A DNA stretch of 6,697 nt from a bacterium (GCA_020627425.1 JAHKXX010000255.1:1-6697), one strand, 5' to 3'; positions 1-6,054 are shown, numbered from the stretch's first letter. The notes: generated by a model not told the origin, from the letters alone. Numbers and translations: made by a program.

Positions 1-18
1 AATATATATATTGAAAGA

Positions 19-36
19 ATGACAAATAATTAACAA
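19..36. promoter_or_regulatory. Possible Rex operator (one good half-site)
   Basis: The stretch reads ATGACAA-ATAA-TTAACAA. The right half equals the half-site of the clostridial Rex operator as I remember it (TTGTTAA-N4-TTAACAA); the left half matches only 4 of 7 positions. It lies about 37 bp upstream of the rex start, so autoregulation is conceivable. In AT-rich DNA such a match can arise by chance. Confidence 0.25.
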
Positions 37-72
37 TAGTATTTCGATTTTATTAAGCTGGTGATTGGTAAA

Positions 73-735
73 ATGCATAAATATAAGAATATTTCATCTC
101 CCGTAATAAGACGTTTACCGAGATATTACCGCTTTCTCGGCGAACTGATGGACATAGGAGTAACGCGTATTTCCTCGCGTGAGTTATCCGATAGAATGGG
201 ATTTACGGCATCACAGATAAGGCAGGATCTTAATAATTTCGGGGGCTTTGGACAGCAGGGCTATGGGTACTCCGTAGAGAGCCTTTACACTGAAATAGGT
301 CATATTTTGGGACTTGATCATCAGTACAAGGCAATTATGATAGGTGCAGGAAATCTCGGCAAGGCAGTTGCCGTTCATATGTCCTTTGAAAAACGGGGCT
401 TTAATCTTATCGGAATATTTGACAACGACAAAAGAAAGGTTGGTACCCTTGTCAGGAATATACCTGTTACCGATCTGTCGGAGCTTGAAAGCTTTTGTCG
501 TGATAATTCTGTAGACGTTGCAATATTCTGTGTTCCGAAAACCGCCACACCTGAAATTGCAGACAGGCTACACACCATAGGTATTAAAAATTACTGGAAT
601 TTCAGTCATTATGATATTTCTATGCGATATGACGATGTTATAGTAGAGAATGTTCATATGAATGACAGCCTGATGATACTTTGCTACAGGATCTCTGATG
701 AAAACGACTTTCCTCAGGAGAAAATGGCGGAGTGA
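73..735 (+). CDS. rex: Redox-sensing transcriptional repressor Rex
   Basis: Rex is a cytoplasmic dimeric repressor that reads the NADH/NAD+ ratio and represses fermentation and NADH-reoxidation genes when NAD+ is high. From the ATG at 73 the protein has 220 residues, close to the usual 210-215. The N-terminal winged helix carries the family signature: VIRRLPRYYR at residues 11-20, then SSRELSDRMGF and SQIRQDL around 34-53, and the GGFGQQGYGY segment at 57-66. The Rossmann domain follows, with the nucleotide-binding loop GAGNLGKA at 91-98 and the acidic residue after beta-2 in FDND (116-119). I prefer ATG 73 to GTG 61 because GGTG at 60-63 sits nine bases before it as a Shine-Dalgarno-like site, while GTG 61 has none. 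No clear terminator follows; the next 50 bases are AT-rich and run into the trp promoter. The gene appears monocistronic. Confidence 0.95.
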   Translation: MHKYKNISSPVIRRLPRYYRFLGELMDIGVTRISSRELSDRMGFTASQIRQDLNNFGGFGQQGYGYSVESLYTEIGHILGLDHQYKAIMIGAGNLGKAVAVHMSFEKRGFNLIGIFDNDKRKVGTLVRNIPVTDLSELESFCRDNSVDVAIFCVPKTATPEIADRLHTIGIKNYWNFSHYDISMRYDDVIVENVHMNDSLMILCYRISDENDFPQEKMAE

Positions 736-791
736 ATTTACTTTTTGATAGAAATAATCCGGGATAAAAAATAATAATTATAAAAAAACTA

Positions 792-820
792 TTGACAAAT
801 ATTTTTTTTGGGTATAGAAT
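792..820 (+). promoter_or_regulatory. Sigma-A promoter of the trpXYZ operon
   Basis: TTGACA at 792-797 is a perfect -35. TAGAAT at 815-820 is a one-mismatch -10, and the spacer is exactly 17 bp. Transcription should begin near 827, just ahead of the T-box leader. The promoter looks strong and unregulated, which fits control by downstream attenuation. Confidence 0.85.
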
Positions 821-837
821 GTATTATATTAAAACCG

Positions 838-1105
838 ATGATGAAGAGTGAGTAGGGCTTATTGGCTTATTCAAAGAGAGCTGCGTGTTGGTGGGAGCGT
901 GGTAATAAGGATAAGCATGAATGGACTTCTGAGGGCGAGCGGAAACGGTATATCCGGAGTATGCAAGACGAATTGATCAATCGTTAAAGTGATCGGCATA
1001 TTATTTGTATGCACAGAGTGGGCTTTATTCTAAAGTCAAGATCGGGTGGCACCACAGGAAAGTTTCCTGTCCCGTCAAAGTTGTTTTGACGGGACAGGTT
1101 TTTTT
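838..1105 (+). promoter_or_regulatory. T-box riboswitch, tryptophan-specific (TGG specifier)
   Basis: This tRNA-sensing leader controls transcription into trpXYZ. Stem I is supported by nested pairings 857-862/911-916 and 866-871/904-909, with AGAGAG at 875-880 and GGTGGGAG in the distal part. The specifier loop shows the loop-E halves AGTA (851-854) and GAA (919-921). The specifier TGG (922-924) is followed by the conserved purine A and CTTCTGAG. The T-box proper, GGGTGGCACC (1044-1053), presents TGGC (1047-1050). This complements the GCCA 3' end of bacterial tRNA-Trp, whose discriminator base is G. The antiterminator forms from helices 1043-1046/1071-1074 and 1054-1060/1064-1070 around a 7-nt bulge. 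It is mutually exclusive with the terminator at 1066-1098. Further small hairpins (GATCA/TGATC, GCATA/TATGC) lie between stem I and the T-box. Reading frame, bulge base and downstream genes all agree on tryptophan. Confidence 0.93.
1066..1105 (+). terminator. Intrinsic terminator of the T-box leader
   Basis: A perfect 14-bp stem, 1066-1079 with 1085-1098, has a 5-nt loop and is followed by seven T (1099-1105). Its 5' arm overlaps the antiterminator strand 1064-1074, so the two structures compete. It is the off state when tRNA-Trp is charged. Confidence 0.93.
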
Positions 1106-1129
1106 ATTGAAAAAAAGGAGTATTATAAC

Positions 1130-1180
1130 ATGAAGCTTTATACTAAACGATGGCGCAGCTTATTTTACAAACTATTCTGA
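1130..1180 (+). CDS. 16-residue mini-ORF with one Trp codon, between T-box and trpX
   Basis: I do not recognise this peptide, MKLYTKRWRSLFYKLF. It is cationic and aromatic, with five Lys/Arg residues and a single tryptophan (TGG at 1151-1153). Its ATG has an excellent ribosome binding site, AAAAGGAG ending at 1120, nine bases upstream. It lies after the T-box terminator, so it is transcribed only on read-through, and it ends 39 bases before the trpX start. No GC-rich hairpin follows that would make it a classical attenuator. It could be a leader peptide, a small membrane-associated peptide or an accidental frame. The ribosome binding site is the main support. Confidence 0.4.
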   Translation: MKLYTKRWRSLFYKLF

Positions 1181-1219
1181 ATCAATAAACTATTATATAT
1201 TTTAAAGGAGTCATTTATT

Positions 1220-2281
1220 ATGAAAAAAATATTAGCAACAGTAATGTCGGCAATCACACTTATGTCCTTTGCGGCTTGTACATCTAACGGTTCAACCTCC
1301 GGTAACAGCAAAACTGAATCATCTTCTGCAAATACCTCTGCAACTTATAAGATAGGTGTGTGCAATTACGTAGATCACGCATCTCTTAACCAGATAGTTG
1401 ATACCTTAAAGACAGAGCTTACAAAGAAAGGCGAAGAAAAGAATGTAAGCTTTCAGATAATCGAAGAGAATTGTAATGCAGATTCGGATGTAATGAATCA
1501 GATAATATCAAATTTTGTAGCCGAAAAAGTGGATGTAATGGTAGGTGTTGCTACACCCGTTGCAATGGCTATGCAGGCTGCTACAGAGGATAATGATATT
1601 CCTGTTGTATTTGCGGCTGTATCAGATCCTGTTGCTGTAAAGCTTGTTGATTCCCTTGAGAAGCCCGGTAAAAACATCACCGGTACTTCGGACTATCTTA
1701 ATACAAAATCTATTATGGATCTTATCTTCGCAAACAATCCCGATGCAAAAACAGTAGGGCTTCTTTATGACATCGGACAGGACGCTTCAACGGGCGCTAT
1801 CAAGGAAGCAAAGGAATATCTTGACAAAAAGGGTGTTAAATATATAGAGCAGACCGGTACCACAGCAGAAGAGGTAGCGCTCGCTGCACAGTCTCTTGCA
1901 GATGACAAGGTTGACGCTGTATTTACTCCCACAGATAACACGATAATGGAGAGCGAGCTTTCAATTTACGAGATATTTACAAAGGCAGGTATACCGCATT
2001 ATGCAGGAGCTGATTCCTTTGCGCTGAACGGTGCTTTCCTTGGCTATGGTGTTGATTACAAGCTTCTTGGTACAGATACCGCTGAAATGGTATGCGAGAT
2101 AACAGTTGATAATAAGAAACCTTCAGAGATGGCTGTAAGAACATTTGATAACGGTATCGCTACTATTAATACAGAGACCTGTCAGGCTCTTGGTTTTGAT
2201 TTGGAGACGGTAAAGACTGCGTTCAAAGACCACTGCACTCAGATAATTGAAACCAAAACAAGCGCAAGTTTTGAGTCGTAA
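1220..2281 (+). CDS. trpX: Tryptophan ABC transporter, substrate-binding lipoprotein TrpX
   Basis: This is the extracellular binding component of the uptake system; it captures substrate and delivers it to TrpYZ. The 353-residue product starts with a lipoprotein signal: MKK, a hydrophobic core, and lipobox FAAC with Cys20 as the lipidation site. A Ser/Thr/Asn-rich linker runs to about residue 41. The rest fits the ABC_sub_bind periplasmic-binding-like fold (Pfam PF04392), with AAVSDPVAVKLVDSL at 132-146, PGKNITGTSD at 149-158, FTPTDNTI at 235-242 and GADSFALNGA at 263-272. AAAGGAG at 1204-1210 is nine bases before the ATG. The tryptophan assignment rests on the Trp T-box upstream, since the protein family alone does not fix the substrate. 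It is the first full-size gene of the operon and is followed by a hairpin that may raise its level over the membrane components. Confidence 0.92.
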   Translation: MKKILATVMSAITLMSFAACTSNGSTSGNSKTESSSANTSATYKIGVCNYVDHASLNQIVDTLKTELTKKGEEKNVSFQIIEENCNADSDVMNQIISNFVAEKVDVMVGVATPVAMAMQAATEDNDIPVVFAAVSDPVAVKLVDSLEKPGKNITGTSDYLNTKSIMDLIFANNPDAKTVGLLYDIGQDASTGAIKEAKEYLDKKGVKYIEQTGTTAEEVALAAQSLADDKVDAVFTPTDNTIMESELSIYEIFTKAGIPHYAGADSFALNGAFLGYGVDYKLLGTDTAEMVCEITVDNKKPSEMAVRTFDNGIATINTETCQALGFDLETVKTAFKDHCTQIIETKTSASFES

Positions 2282-2293
2282 TGACACTAAAAC

Positions 2294-2337
2294 CACGAAG
2301 AAAGCCTGAAAAAGCTTTCTTCGTGATATTTCTTTTT
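2294..2337 (+). terminator. Intercistronic hairpin between trpX and trpY (partial terminator or mRNA stabiliser)
   Basis: CACGAAGAAAGC (2294-2305) and GCTTTCTTCGTG (2314-2325) form a perfect 12-bp stem with an 8-nt loop. The following tract ATATTTCTTTTT is T-rich but interrupted, so termination is probably incomplete. Such a hairpin behind a binding-protein gene commonly protects its mRNA and lowers expression of the permease genes. That role is inferred here. Confidence 0.7.
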
Positions 2338-2353
2338 ATTGGGGAGCTTTATC

Positions 2354-3358
2354 ATGGATTTTTTCTCTGGATTATTTTCCGCCTTGCCTACAGCCATAGA
2401 GCTTGGGCTGTTTAACGCCCTGACTGTTCTGGCATTATTCCTCAGCTATTCAATGTTGAATGTCTGCGATCTGTCTACTGACGGTTGTTATACTCTTGGC
2501 GCCGCAGTGGGCGCTGTAGTGGCTATTTCGGGTCAACCTTATCTGTCGATTCCGATCGCAATGGGAGCCGGTATTATATCCGGCTTTATTACGGCGATCC
2601 TTCAAACAAAAATGGGAGTTGATTCACTTCTTGCCGGAATAATAGTCAATACAGGTCTGTATTCGGTCAATATTGCAATTATGGGCAACAAATCACTGTT
2701 GAATCTTAACGGTGTACAAACGGTTTTTTCGGATTTTAAGCCTGTAATGGACTCGGTCAAGAATAATGTTCTCGATATTTTCGGAGCAGATAAGGATTCG
2801 GTACTCAGTACAATACTCGATTTCTTTTCCTCAGATATAATAATCGGTCTTATTGCTGTTACAATAGTTACGATCTTTCTTTCATTGTTTCTAAAAACAA
2901 GAATGGGTCTTGCTGTTCGTGCTACCGGAAATAATCCTGATATGGTTCGTTCCTCGTCTATCAATCCTACTGTTACGACTATAGTCGGACTGTGTATTGC
3001 AAATGCATTTACTGCTCTTTCGGGCTGTCTGTTTGCACAAAGTCAAAAGTCTATGTCTATTGATGTCGGTACCGGAATGGTTACTGTTGCTTTGGCTGCC
3101 CTGCTTATAGGCGGAGCGTTTATGGGAAAAGGCAAAATACCGAAAAGGGCTGTAGGAGCTATTCTCGGAGCGATCATTTTCAGAATTGTTTATACTATAG
3201 CTTTGCGTTTCCATATGCCGAGCTTTATGCTGAAGCTTGTATCCTCTGTTATAGTTATCGCGGCGATAACAGGACCGTATATAAAGAGCAAATATCCCGA
3301 ATTTGCACGAAGAATGAAATACAGAAAAGGAGGAAGGATAAATAATGCTGACTCTTGA
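2354..3358 (+). CDS. trpY: Tryptophan ABC transporter, permease TrpY
   Basis: This is the membrane channel subunit of the TrpXYZ importer, of the branched-chain/sugar-type permease family (BPD_transp_2, PF02653). The 334-residue protein is strongly hydrophobic. I see about eight or nine candidate membrane segments, around residues 17-36, 46-61, 64-84, 92-110, 161-180, 208-229, 243-258, 266-286 and 294-311. The cytoplasmic coupling loop at 181-204 carries the family pattern KTRMGLAVRATGNNPDMVRS. The positively charged C-terminus (KYRKGGR) should be cytoplasmic. I chose ATG 2354 because GGGGAG at 2341-2346 lies seven bases before it; the in-frame TTG at 2339 would overlap this site and has none of its own. 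Its end overlaps the trpZ start by 14 nt, which suggests translational coupling. Confidence 0.92.
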   Translation: MDFFSGLFSALPTAIELGLFNALTVLALFLSYSMLNVCDLSTDGCYTLGAAVGAVVAISGQPYLSIPIAMGAGIISGFITAILQTKMGVDSLLAGIIVNTGLYSVNIAIMGNKSLLNLNGVQTVFSDFKPVMDSVKNNVLDIFGADKDSVLSTILDFFSSDIIIGLIAVTIVTIFLSLFLKTRMGLAVRATGNNPDMVRSSSINPTVTTIVGLCIANAFTALSGCLFAQSQKSMSIDVGTGMVTVALAALLIGGAFMGKGKIPKRAVGAILGAIIFRIVYTIALRFHMPSFMLKLVSSVIVIAAITGPYIKSKYPEFARRMKYRKGGRINNADS

Positions 3359-4130
3359 TAATATTTCAAAAACCTTTAATCCCGGAACTGTCAACTCTAA
3401 GCTTGCACTTGATAAGCTTAGCTTAGACGTTGAGAACGGTGATTTTATAACGGTAATAGGTGCAAACGGCGCAGGAAAATCAACAATGTTCAACGCTATA
3501 TCCGGCGTGTTTATGACTGACAGCGGCAGTATTATTCTTGACGGCAAGGATATTACATTTATGCCTGAGTACAAGCGTTCAAAGACTATAGGCAGACTTT
3601 TTCAAGATCCGATGAAGGGTTCGGCTCCGGATATGACTATAGAAGAGAACCTTGCTCTTGCCGCAGGCAGAGGGGGCTGGTTAAGCAGGATCAAAAAAAG
3701 CGATAGAGAGTTTTTTCGTGAAAAGCTCAGTGAGCTTGATATGGGTCTTGAGAACAGAATGAATAATCCCGTTGGTTTGCTGTCCGGCGGACAAAGACAG
3801 GCACTTACCCTTATGATGGCTACCATTAATCCGCCAAAGCTTTTGCTACTTGATGAACATACAGCAGCACTTGACCCTAAAACAGCAGAGAAGGTTCTGG
3901 AGCTTACTACAAAAATCGTTGATGAAAATAAGCTTACATGTCTTATGGTAACTCATAATATGCAGAGCGCCTTAGAGCTTGGAAACAGAACTATAATGAT
4001 GATGGACGGAAGAATAATATACGATGTAAAGGGGAAGGAGAGAGATAGGCTTTCTGTACAGGATCTGCTTGACAGATTTAAAGAAAATGCCGGAAGAGCA
4101 TTAACAAATGACAGAATGTTGCTTATTTAG
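3345..4130 (+). CDS. trpZ: Tryptophan ABC transporter, ATP-binding protein TrpZ
   Basis: This is the ATPase subunit that powers TrpXY-mediated uptake. The 261-residue protein shows every ABC motif in order: Walker A GANGAGKST (39-47), Q-loop LFQDP with Gln87, signature LSGGQ (146-150), Walker B KLLLLDEH (165-172), D-loop ALDP (175-178) and the switch histidine in MVTHN (His204). The residue after the catalytic Glu is His (DEH) instead of the commoner Pro; I believe this is usual in this subfamily. The ATG at 3345 follows AAAGGAGGAAGG inside the 3' end of trpY. The T-box upstream and the TrpX partner give the substrate assignment. The C-terminal 30 residues after the ABC core are helical-looking and unremarkable. 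No U-tract terminator follows directly; a block of hairpins begins about 35 bases downstream. Confidence 0.93.
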   Translation: MLTLDNISKTFNPGTVNSKLALDKLSLDVENGDFITVIGANGAGKSTMFNAISGVFMTDSGSIILDGKDITFMPEYKRSKTIGRLFQDPMKGSAPDMTIEENLALAAGRGGWLSRIKKSDREFFREKLSELDMGLENRMNNPVGLLSGGQRQALTLMMATINPPKLLLLDEHTAALDPKTAEKVLELTTKIVDENKLTCLMVTHNMQSALELGNRTIMMMDGRIIYDVKGKERDRLSVQDLLDRFKENAGRALTNDRMLLI

Positions 4131-4165
4131 TTTTTACTTAAAAGCTTTGCTTTCAACAAGCATAG

Positions 4166-4259
4166 GCAAGCCGTAGGCTTGCTGTCGCTTTGAGGGGGGG
4201 CTCCCACAAAGCGAATATATGTCTCCCAACGCATTAGAGGTGGGGGACATACTTTGCGG
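4166..4259. repeat. Triple-hairpin intergenic block of unknown type
   Basis: Three palindromes stand side by side in otherwise AT-rich DNA. They are GCAAGCC/GGCTTGC (4166-4172/4176-4182), TCGCTTTG/CAAAGCGA (4185-4192/4207-4214, enclosing a run of seven G and CTCCC), and ATGTCTCCCA/TGGGGGACAT (4219-4228/4241-4250, one G-U pair). The segment 4204-4211 can alternatively pair with 4252-4259 outside the third hairpin, competing with the second. No U-tract follows any of them, so they are poor intrinsic terminators. The block may be an interspersed palindromic repeat, a decayed miniature element, a 3' mRNA stabiliser for trpXYZ or a structured RNA. I cannot tell whether it recurs in the genome. Confidence 0.6.
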
Positions 4260-4291
4260 TTATAAAAGTTGTAGTTTTGTATAACATAACA

Positions 4292-4320
4292 TTGACAATA
4301 CCATTTTTTTGAATTATAAT
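4292..4320 (+). promoter_or_regulatory. Consensus sigma-A promoter of the L,D-transpeptidase gene
   Basis: TTGACA (4292-4297), a 17-bp spacer and TATAAT (4315-4320) match the consensus at all twelve positions. Transcription should start near 4327 and give a roughly 100-nt untranslated leader. That leader carries an 8-bp direct repeat TGGTGTAG at 4331-4338 and 4364-4371. Confidence 0.88.
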
Positions 4321-4426
4321 GATACTGGTTTGGTGTAGTAAAAACTTTAATCCACTGACTTAATGGTGTAGCTTATAGTTTATTTGAAGTAATCGTTGTA
4401 AAGATCAAGAAATAAGAAGGGTATTT

Positions 4427-5359
4427 ATGTTCAAATTCAGGAGATTGATATGTGTTGTTATTGCCTCATTGCTATTTGGTTCTGCGGCAGCAATTGGTTG
4501 TGTTCCAAAGCAAGATCCTAACAGCGGCGGAGGTCTTAACGCTAATAGTAATGACATCGAAAACAGTATAAATAATAAGTATCATAAATACGGCGAGTAC
4601 AAAGATATGGTCATAAGTCTTAAAATTTCTGATAAGACTGAAAAACTGGATATTAATACCCTTTCTAAGTGGATAAATGTAAAAGGGTCTGAAAAAAAAT
4701 ATACATACACTATTAATAATGAGGCTGTTTCTGATTATGCAGTTAAGCTTGGCGAAAAATATAGTAATTTTGTTGAAATGATGAATTTTCACACTACGGG
4801 CGGTGAAGATATACAACTGCAAAACATAAGCACCGGATGGATAATGGATACGGATTATGCAGGACAAACGCTGACGCGTATACTTGAGGGTAAAAAATCA
4901 GTAAGCATAGATCTTACCGATAACAGCGAAGAAAGTAACAAGTGGTGGATCCGACGCGCCGGTAAATATGATTATGAAAAAATTCGAGGCACTACATATG
5001 CAGAGGTCAGTATTGACCGTCAGTATTTGTGGGTCTATAAGGATAACAAGCTTCTGTTTGGCTCTGATGTAATAACAGGTAATCCAAACACAGGAAACGA
5101 TACTCCTACGGGTGCATTCGTTGTGTCGGAAAAGCTTCGTGATACATTTCTTTACGGCATAGGCTACAACAGAAAAGTATCCTATTGGATAGCCTTTAAC
5201 TATGACATAGGTTTTCATGATGCAGTCTGGCAGGACAAGGGTTTTGGAGGAGATGTTTATCTTGAAAACGGATCCCTCGGATGTGTAAATCTGCCGTTAA
5301 AAATTGCTAAACAGGTGTATGATTGTTCATATGAAGGTATGCCTGTTTATGTCTATTGA
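4427..5359 (+). CDS. L,D-transpeptidase (YkuD domain) lipoprotein
   Basis: This is a probable cell-surface enzyme making 3-3 peptidoglycan cross-links or otherwise transferring stem peptides. The 310-residue product starts with a signal of RR, a hydrophobic core and AIGC; Cys25 is the probable lipidation site, though the lipobox is imperfect. A Gly/Asn/Ser-rich linker follows. Residues about 60-165 resemble the peptidoglycan-binding domain often found before YkuD domains (PG_binding_4), by overall pattern only. The catalytic domain runs from about 192 (AEVSIDRQYLWVY) to the end. It has TGNPNTGNDTPTGAFVV, the histidine in GFHDAVW (His264) and the nucleophile motif SLGCVNLP with Ser283 and Cys286. 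The usual second His of SHGC is Leu here. His-to-Cys spacing is normal. AGAAGGG at 4415-4421 precedes the ATG by five bases. It is a single-gene unit with its own promoter and terminator. Confidence 0.9.
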   Translation: MFKFRRLICVVIASLLFGSAAAIGCVPKQDPNSGGGLNANSNDIENSINNKYHKYGEYKDMVISLKISDKTEKLDINTLSKWINVKGSEKKYTYTINNEAVSDYAVKLGEKYSNFVEMMNFHTTGGEDIQLQNISTGWIMDTDYAGQTLTRILEGKKSVSIDLTDNSEESNKWWIRRAGKYDYEKIRGTTYAEVSIDRQYLWVYKDNKLLFGSDVITGNPNTGNDTPTGAFVVSEKLRDTFLYGIGYNRKVSYWIAFNYDIGFHDAVWQDKGFGGDVYLENGSLGCVNLPLKIAKQVYDCSYEGMPVYVY

Positions 5360-5420
5360 TATTAGAATACTTTATAAAACAGGCTATCATAATCCATACA
5401 TTGATAAATAAGAGATATAT

Positions 5421-5452
5421 AAAAGCGTTCCGAGAAAACACGGAACGCTTTT
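5421..5452 (+). terminator. Terminator hairpin after the L,D-transpeptidase gene
   Basis: AAAAGCGTTCCG (5421-5432) and CGGAACGCTTTT (5441-5452) form a perfect 12-bp stem around AGAAAACA. The A-tract and T-tract are inside the stem, so it could work on either strand, but the U-run is short (four T then AGTT). Confidence 0.8.
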
Positions 5453-5459
5453 AGTTACG

Positions 5460-5645
5460 ATGTCAGAAAAATACAAGGGACAGGTCTGCCTGTTTTTAGC
5501 TAACTTTTCCATTCCCTTTGACAACAATCAGGCTGACTTTGATATTCGCAACATCAAAGTCAAAACTAAGGTTTCCGGTTGTTTCAGAAGCTTTGACGGT
5601 GCTGTTGAATATCTTGATATTATGTCTTACATCGGTACTGCATAA
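5460..5645 (+). pseudogene. IS66-family transposase, C-terminal remnant
   Basis: The translated frame resembles the end of the IS66 transposase catalytic domain. From about residue 5 it reads KGQVCLFLANFSIPFDNNQA, then DFDIRNIKVKTKVSGCFRS and EYLDIMSYIGTA. IS66 proteins typically read IPFDNNQAERDIR-x-x-KVKxKVSGCFR at this place. Here AERD has become ADFD, so the Glu believed to be catalytic in this family is lost. The frame ends in TAA immediately after SYIGTA, where family members normally run on for another 20-40 residues. The large upstream part (a full IS66 transposase has about 500 residues) is absent; homology begins about 15 bases after the preceding terminator. There is no ribosome binding site at the ATG. 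No terminal inverted repeats are visible. It is a dead fossil. The opposite-strand frame over the same bases is a shadow. Confidence 0.75.
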
Positions 5646-5774
5646 TTCACTGTCATCAGGCGTTTTATATAATAGCATCCTTTGTCCAACAAATCAGAAG
5701 AGAAAAGAAAAAATATTCAAAAATTCTTTAATTCTGCCTTTTTAACAAAAGAATAAGGCAGTATTAAGTTATAA
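5646..5774. other. AT-rich gene-free stretch
   Basis: No coding frame or RNA gene is convincing here. A weak dyad CTGCCTT/AAGGCAG (5734-5740/5755-5761) has a 14-nt loop and no U-tract on either strand. The stretch separates the transposase remnant from the minus-strand frame and is probably debris of the same rearrangement. Confidence 0.5.
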
Positions 5775-5969
5775 TCACCATCTCAGTATATCTCGTAAAT
5801 GGATAAATCCCTCATCACTGCCAACCATTCTAATAATTGGCGTGTCTACACTCCATGCTTCTCCGAATATTTGATCAGAGATTGAGGAAACTTCATCTAT
5901 TGTGTTACAGTATTCATGGCAAATAGGTTCACCTTTGTTATGTTGGTTGCGGTAAATTAACTGTAACAC
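5775..5969 (-). CDS. Unrecognised short protein or 3' gene fragment
   Basis: I do not recognise this 64-residue frame. It looks protein-like in composition, with balanced charges and a C-terminal half reading SDQIFGEAWSVDTPIIRM and DEGFIHLRDILRW, and it would be soluble. Its only start is a GTG at 5969 (complement strand) with no Shine-Dalgarno site and a TAA two codons upstream. A short ATG frame further upstream stops after a few codons. It is the only candidate minus-strand gene, lying between a dead transposase piece and the STAS promoter. The likeliest reading is the 3' part of a gene whose 5' end was lost. A genuine small gene or a chance frame is possible. Confidence 0.35.
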   Translation of the reverse strand: MLQLIYRNQHNKGEPICHEYCNTIDEVSSISDQIFGEAWSVDTPIIRMVGSDEGFIHLRDILRW

Positions 5970-6014
5970 AGGATCTTACTATTTGCTATTCTTTTTTCAT
6001 CTGTAACATATCAA

Positions 6015-6028
6015 TTGTAGACCTACAA
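6015..6028. promoter_or_regulatory. Perfect dyad TTGTAG-AC-CTACAA upstream of the STAS promoter
   Basis: A 14-bp palindrome with 6-bp arms and a 2-bp centre lies 27 bp before the -35 box at 6055. The size and position would suit an operator or activator site. I know no regulator for it, and chance is possible. Confidence 0.3.
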
Positions 6029-6054
6029 ACTCCGGATTTTTGATTTTTAACAGC

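Noticed and set aside
61..72. GTG at 61 as the rex start
   Set aside because: It has no Shine-Dalgarno site, while GGTG at 60-63 is well placed for ATG 73. The extra four residues are not needed for the family N-terminus.
922..925. GGA (Gly) as the T-box specifier
   Set aside because: It would be followed by C, not the conserved purine, and tRNA-Gly with U73 would not match the UGGC bulge. Trp fits both and the downstream genes.
2339..2353. TTG at 2339 as the trpY start
   Set aside because: GGGGAG at 2341-2346 overlaps it and is correctly spaced for ATG 2354.
2891..3574. 227-codon open frame on the minus strand across trpY and trpZ
   Set aside because: It lies opposite two genes with strong family motifs and has no ribosome binding site or recognisable domain; its composition is that of an antisense shadow.
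4472..5218. Minus-strand frames within the L,D-transpeptidase gene
   Set aside because: They are shadows of a gene with a complete catalytic domain.
5496..5678. 60-codon minus-strand frame over the transposase remnant
   Set aside because: The plus-strand frame has IS66 motifs; the minus frame resembles nothing and has no start signals.
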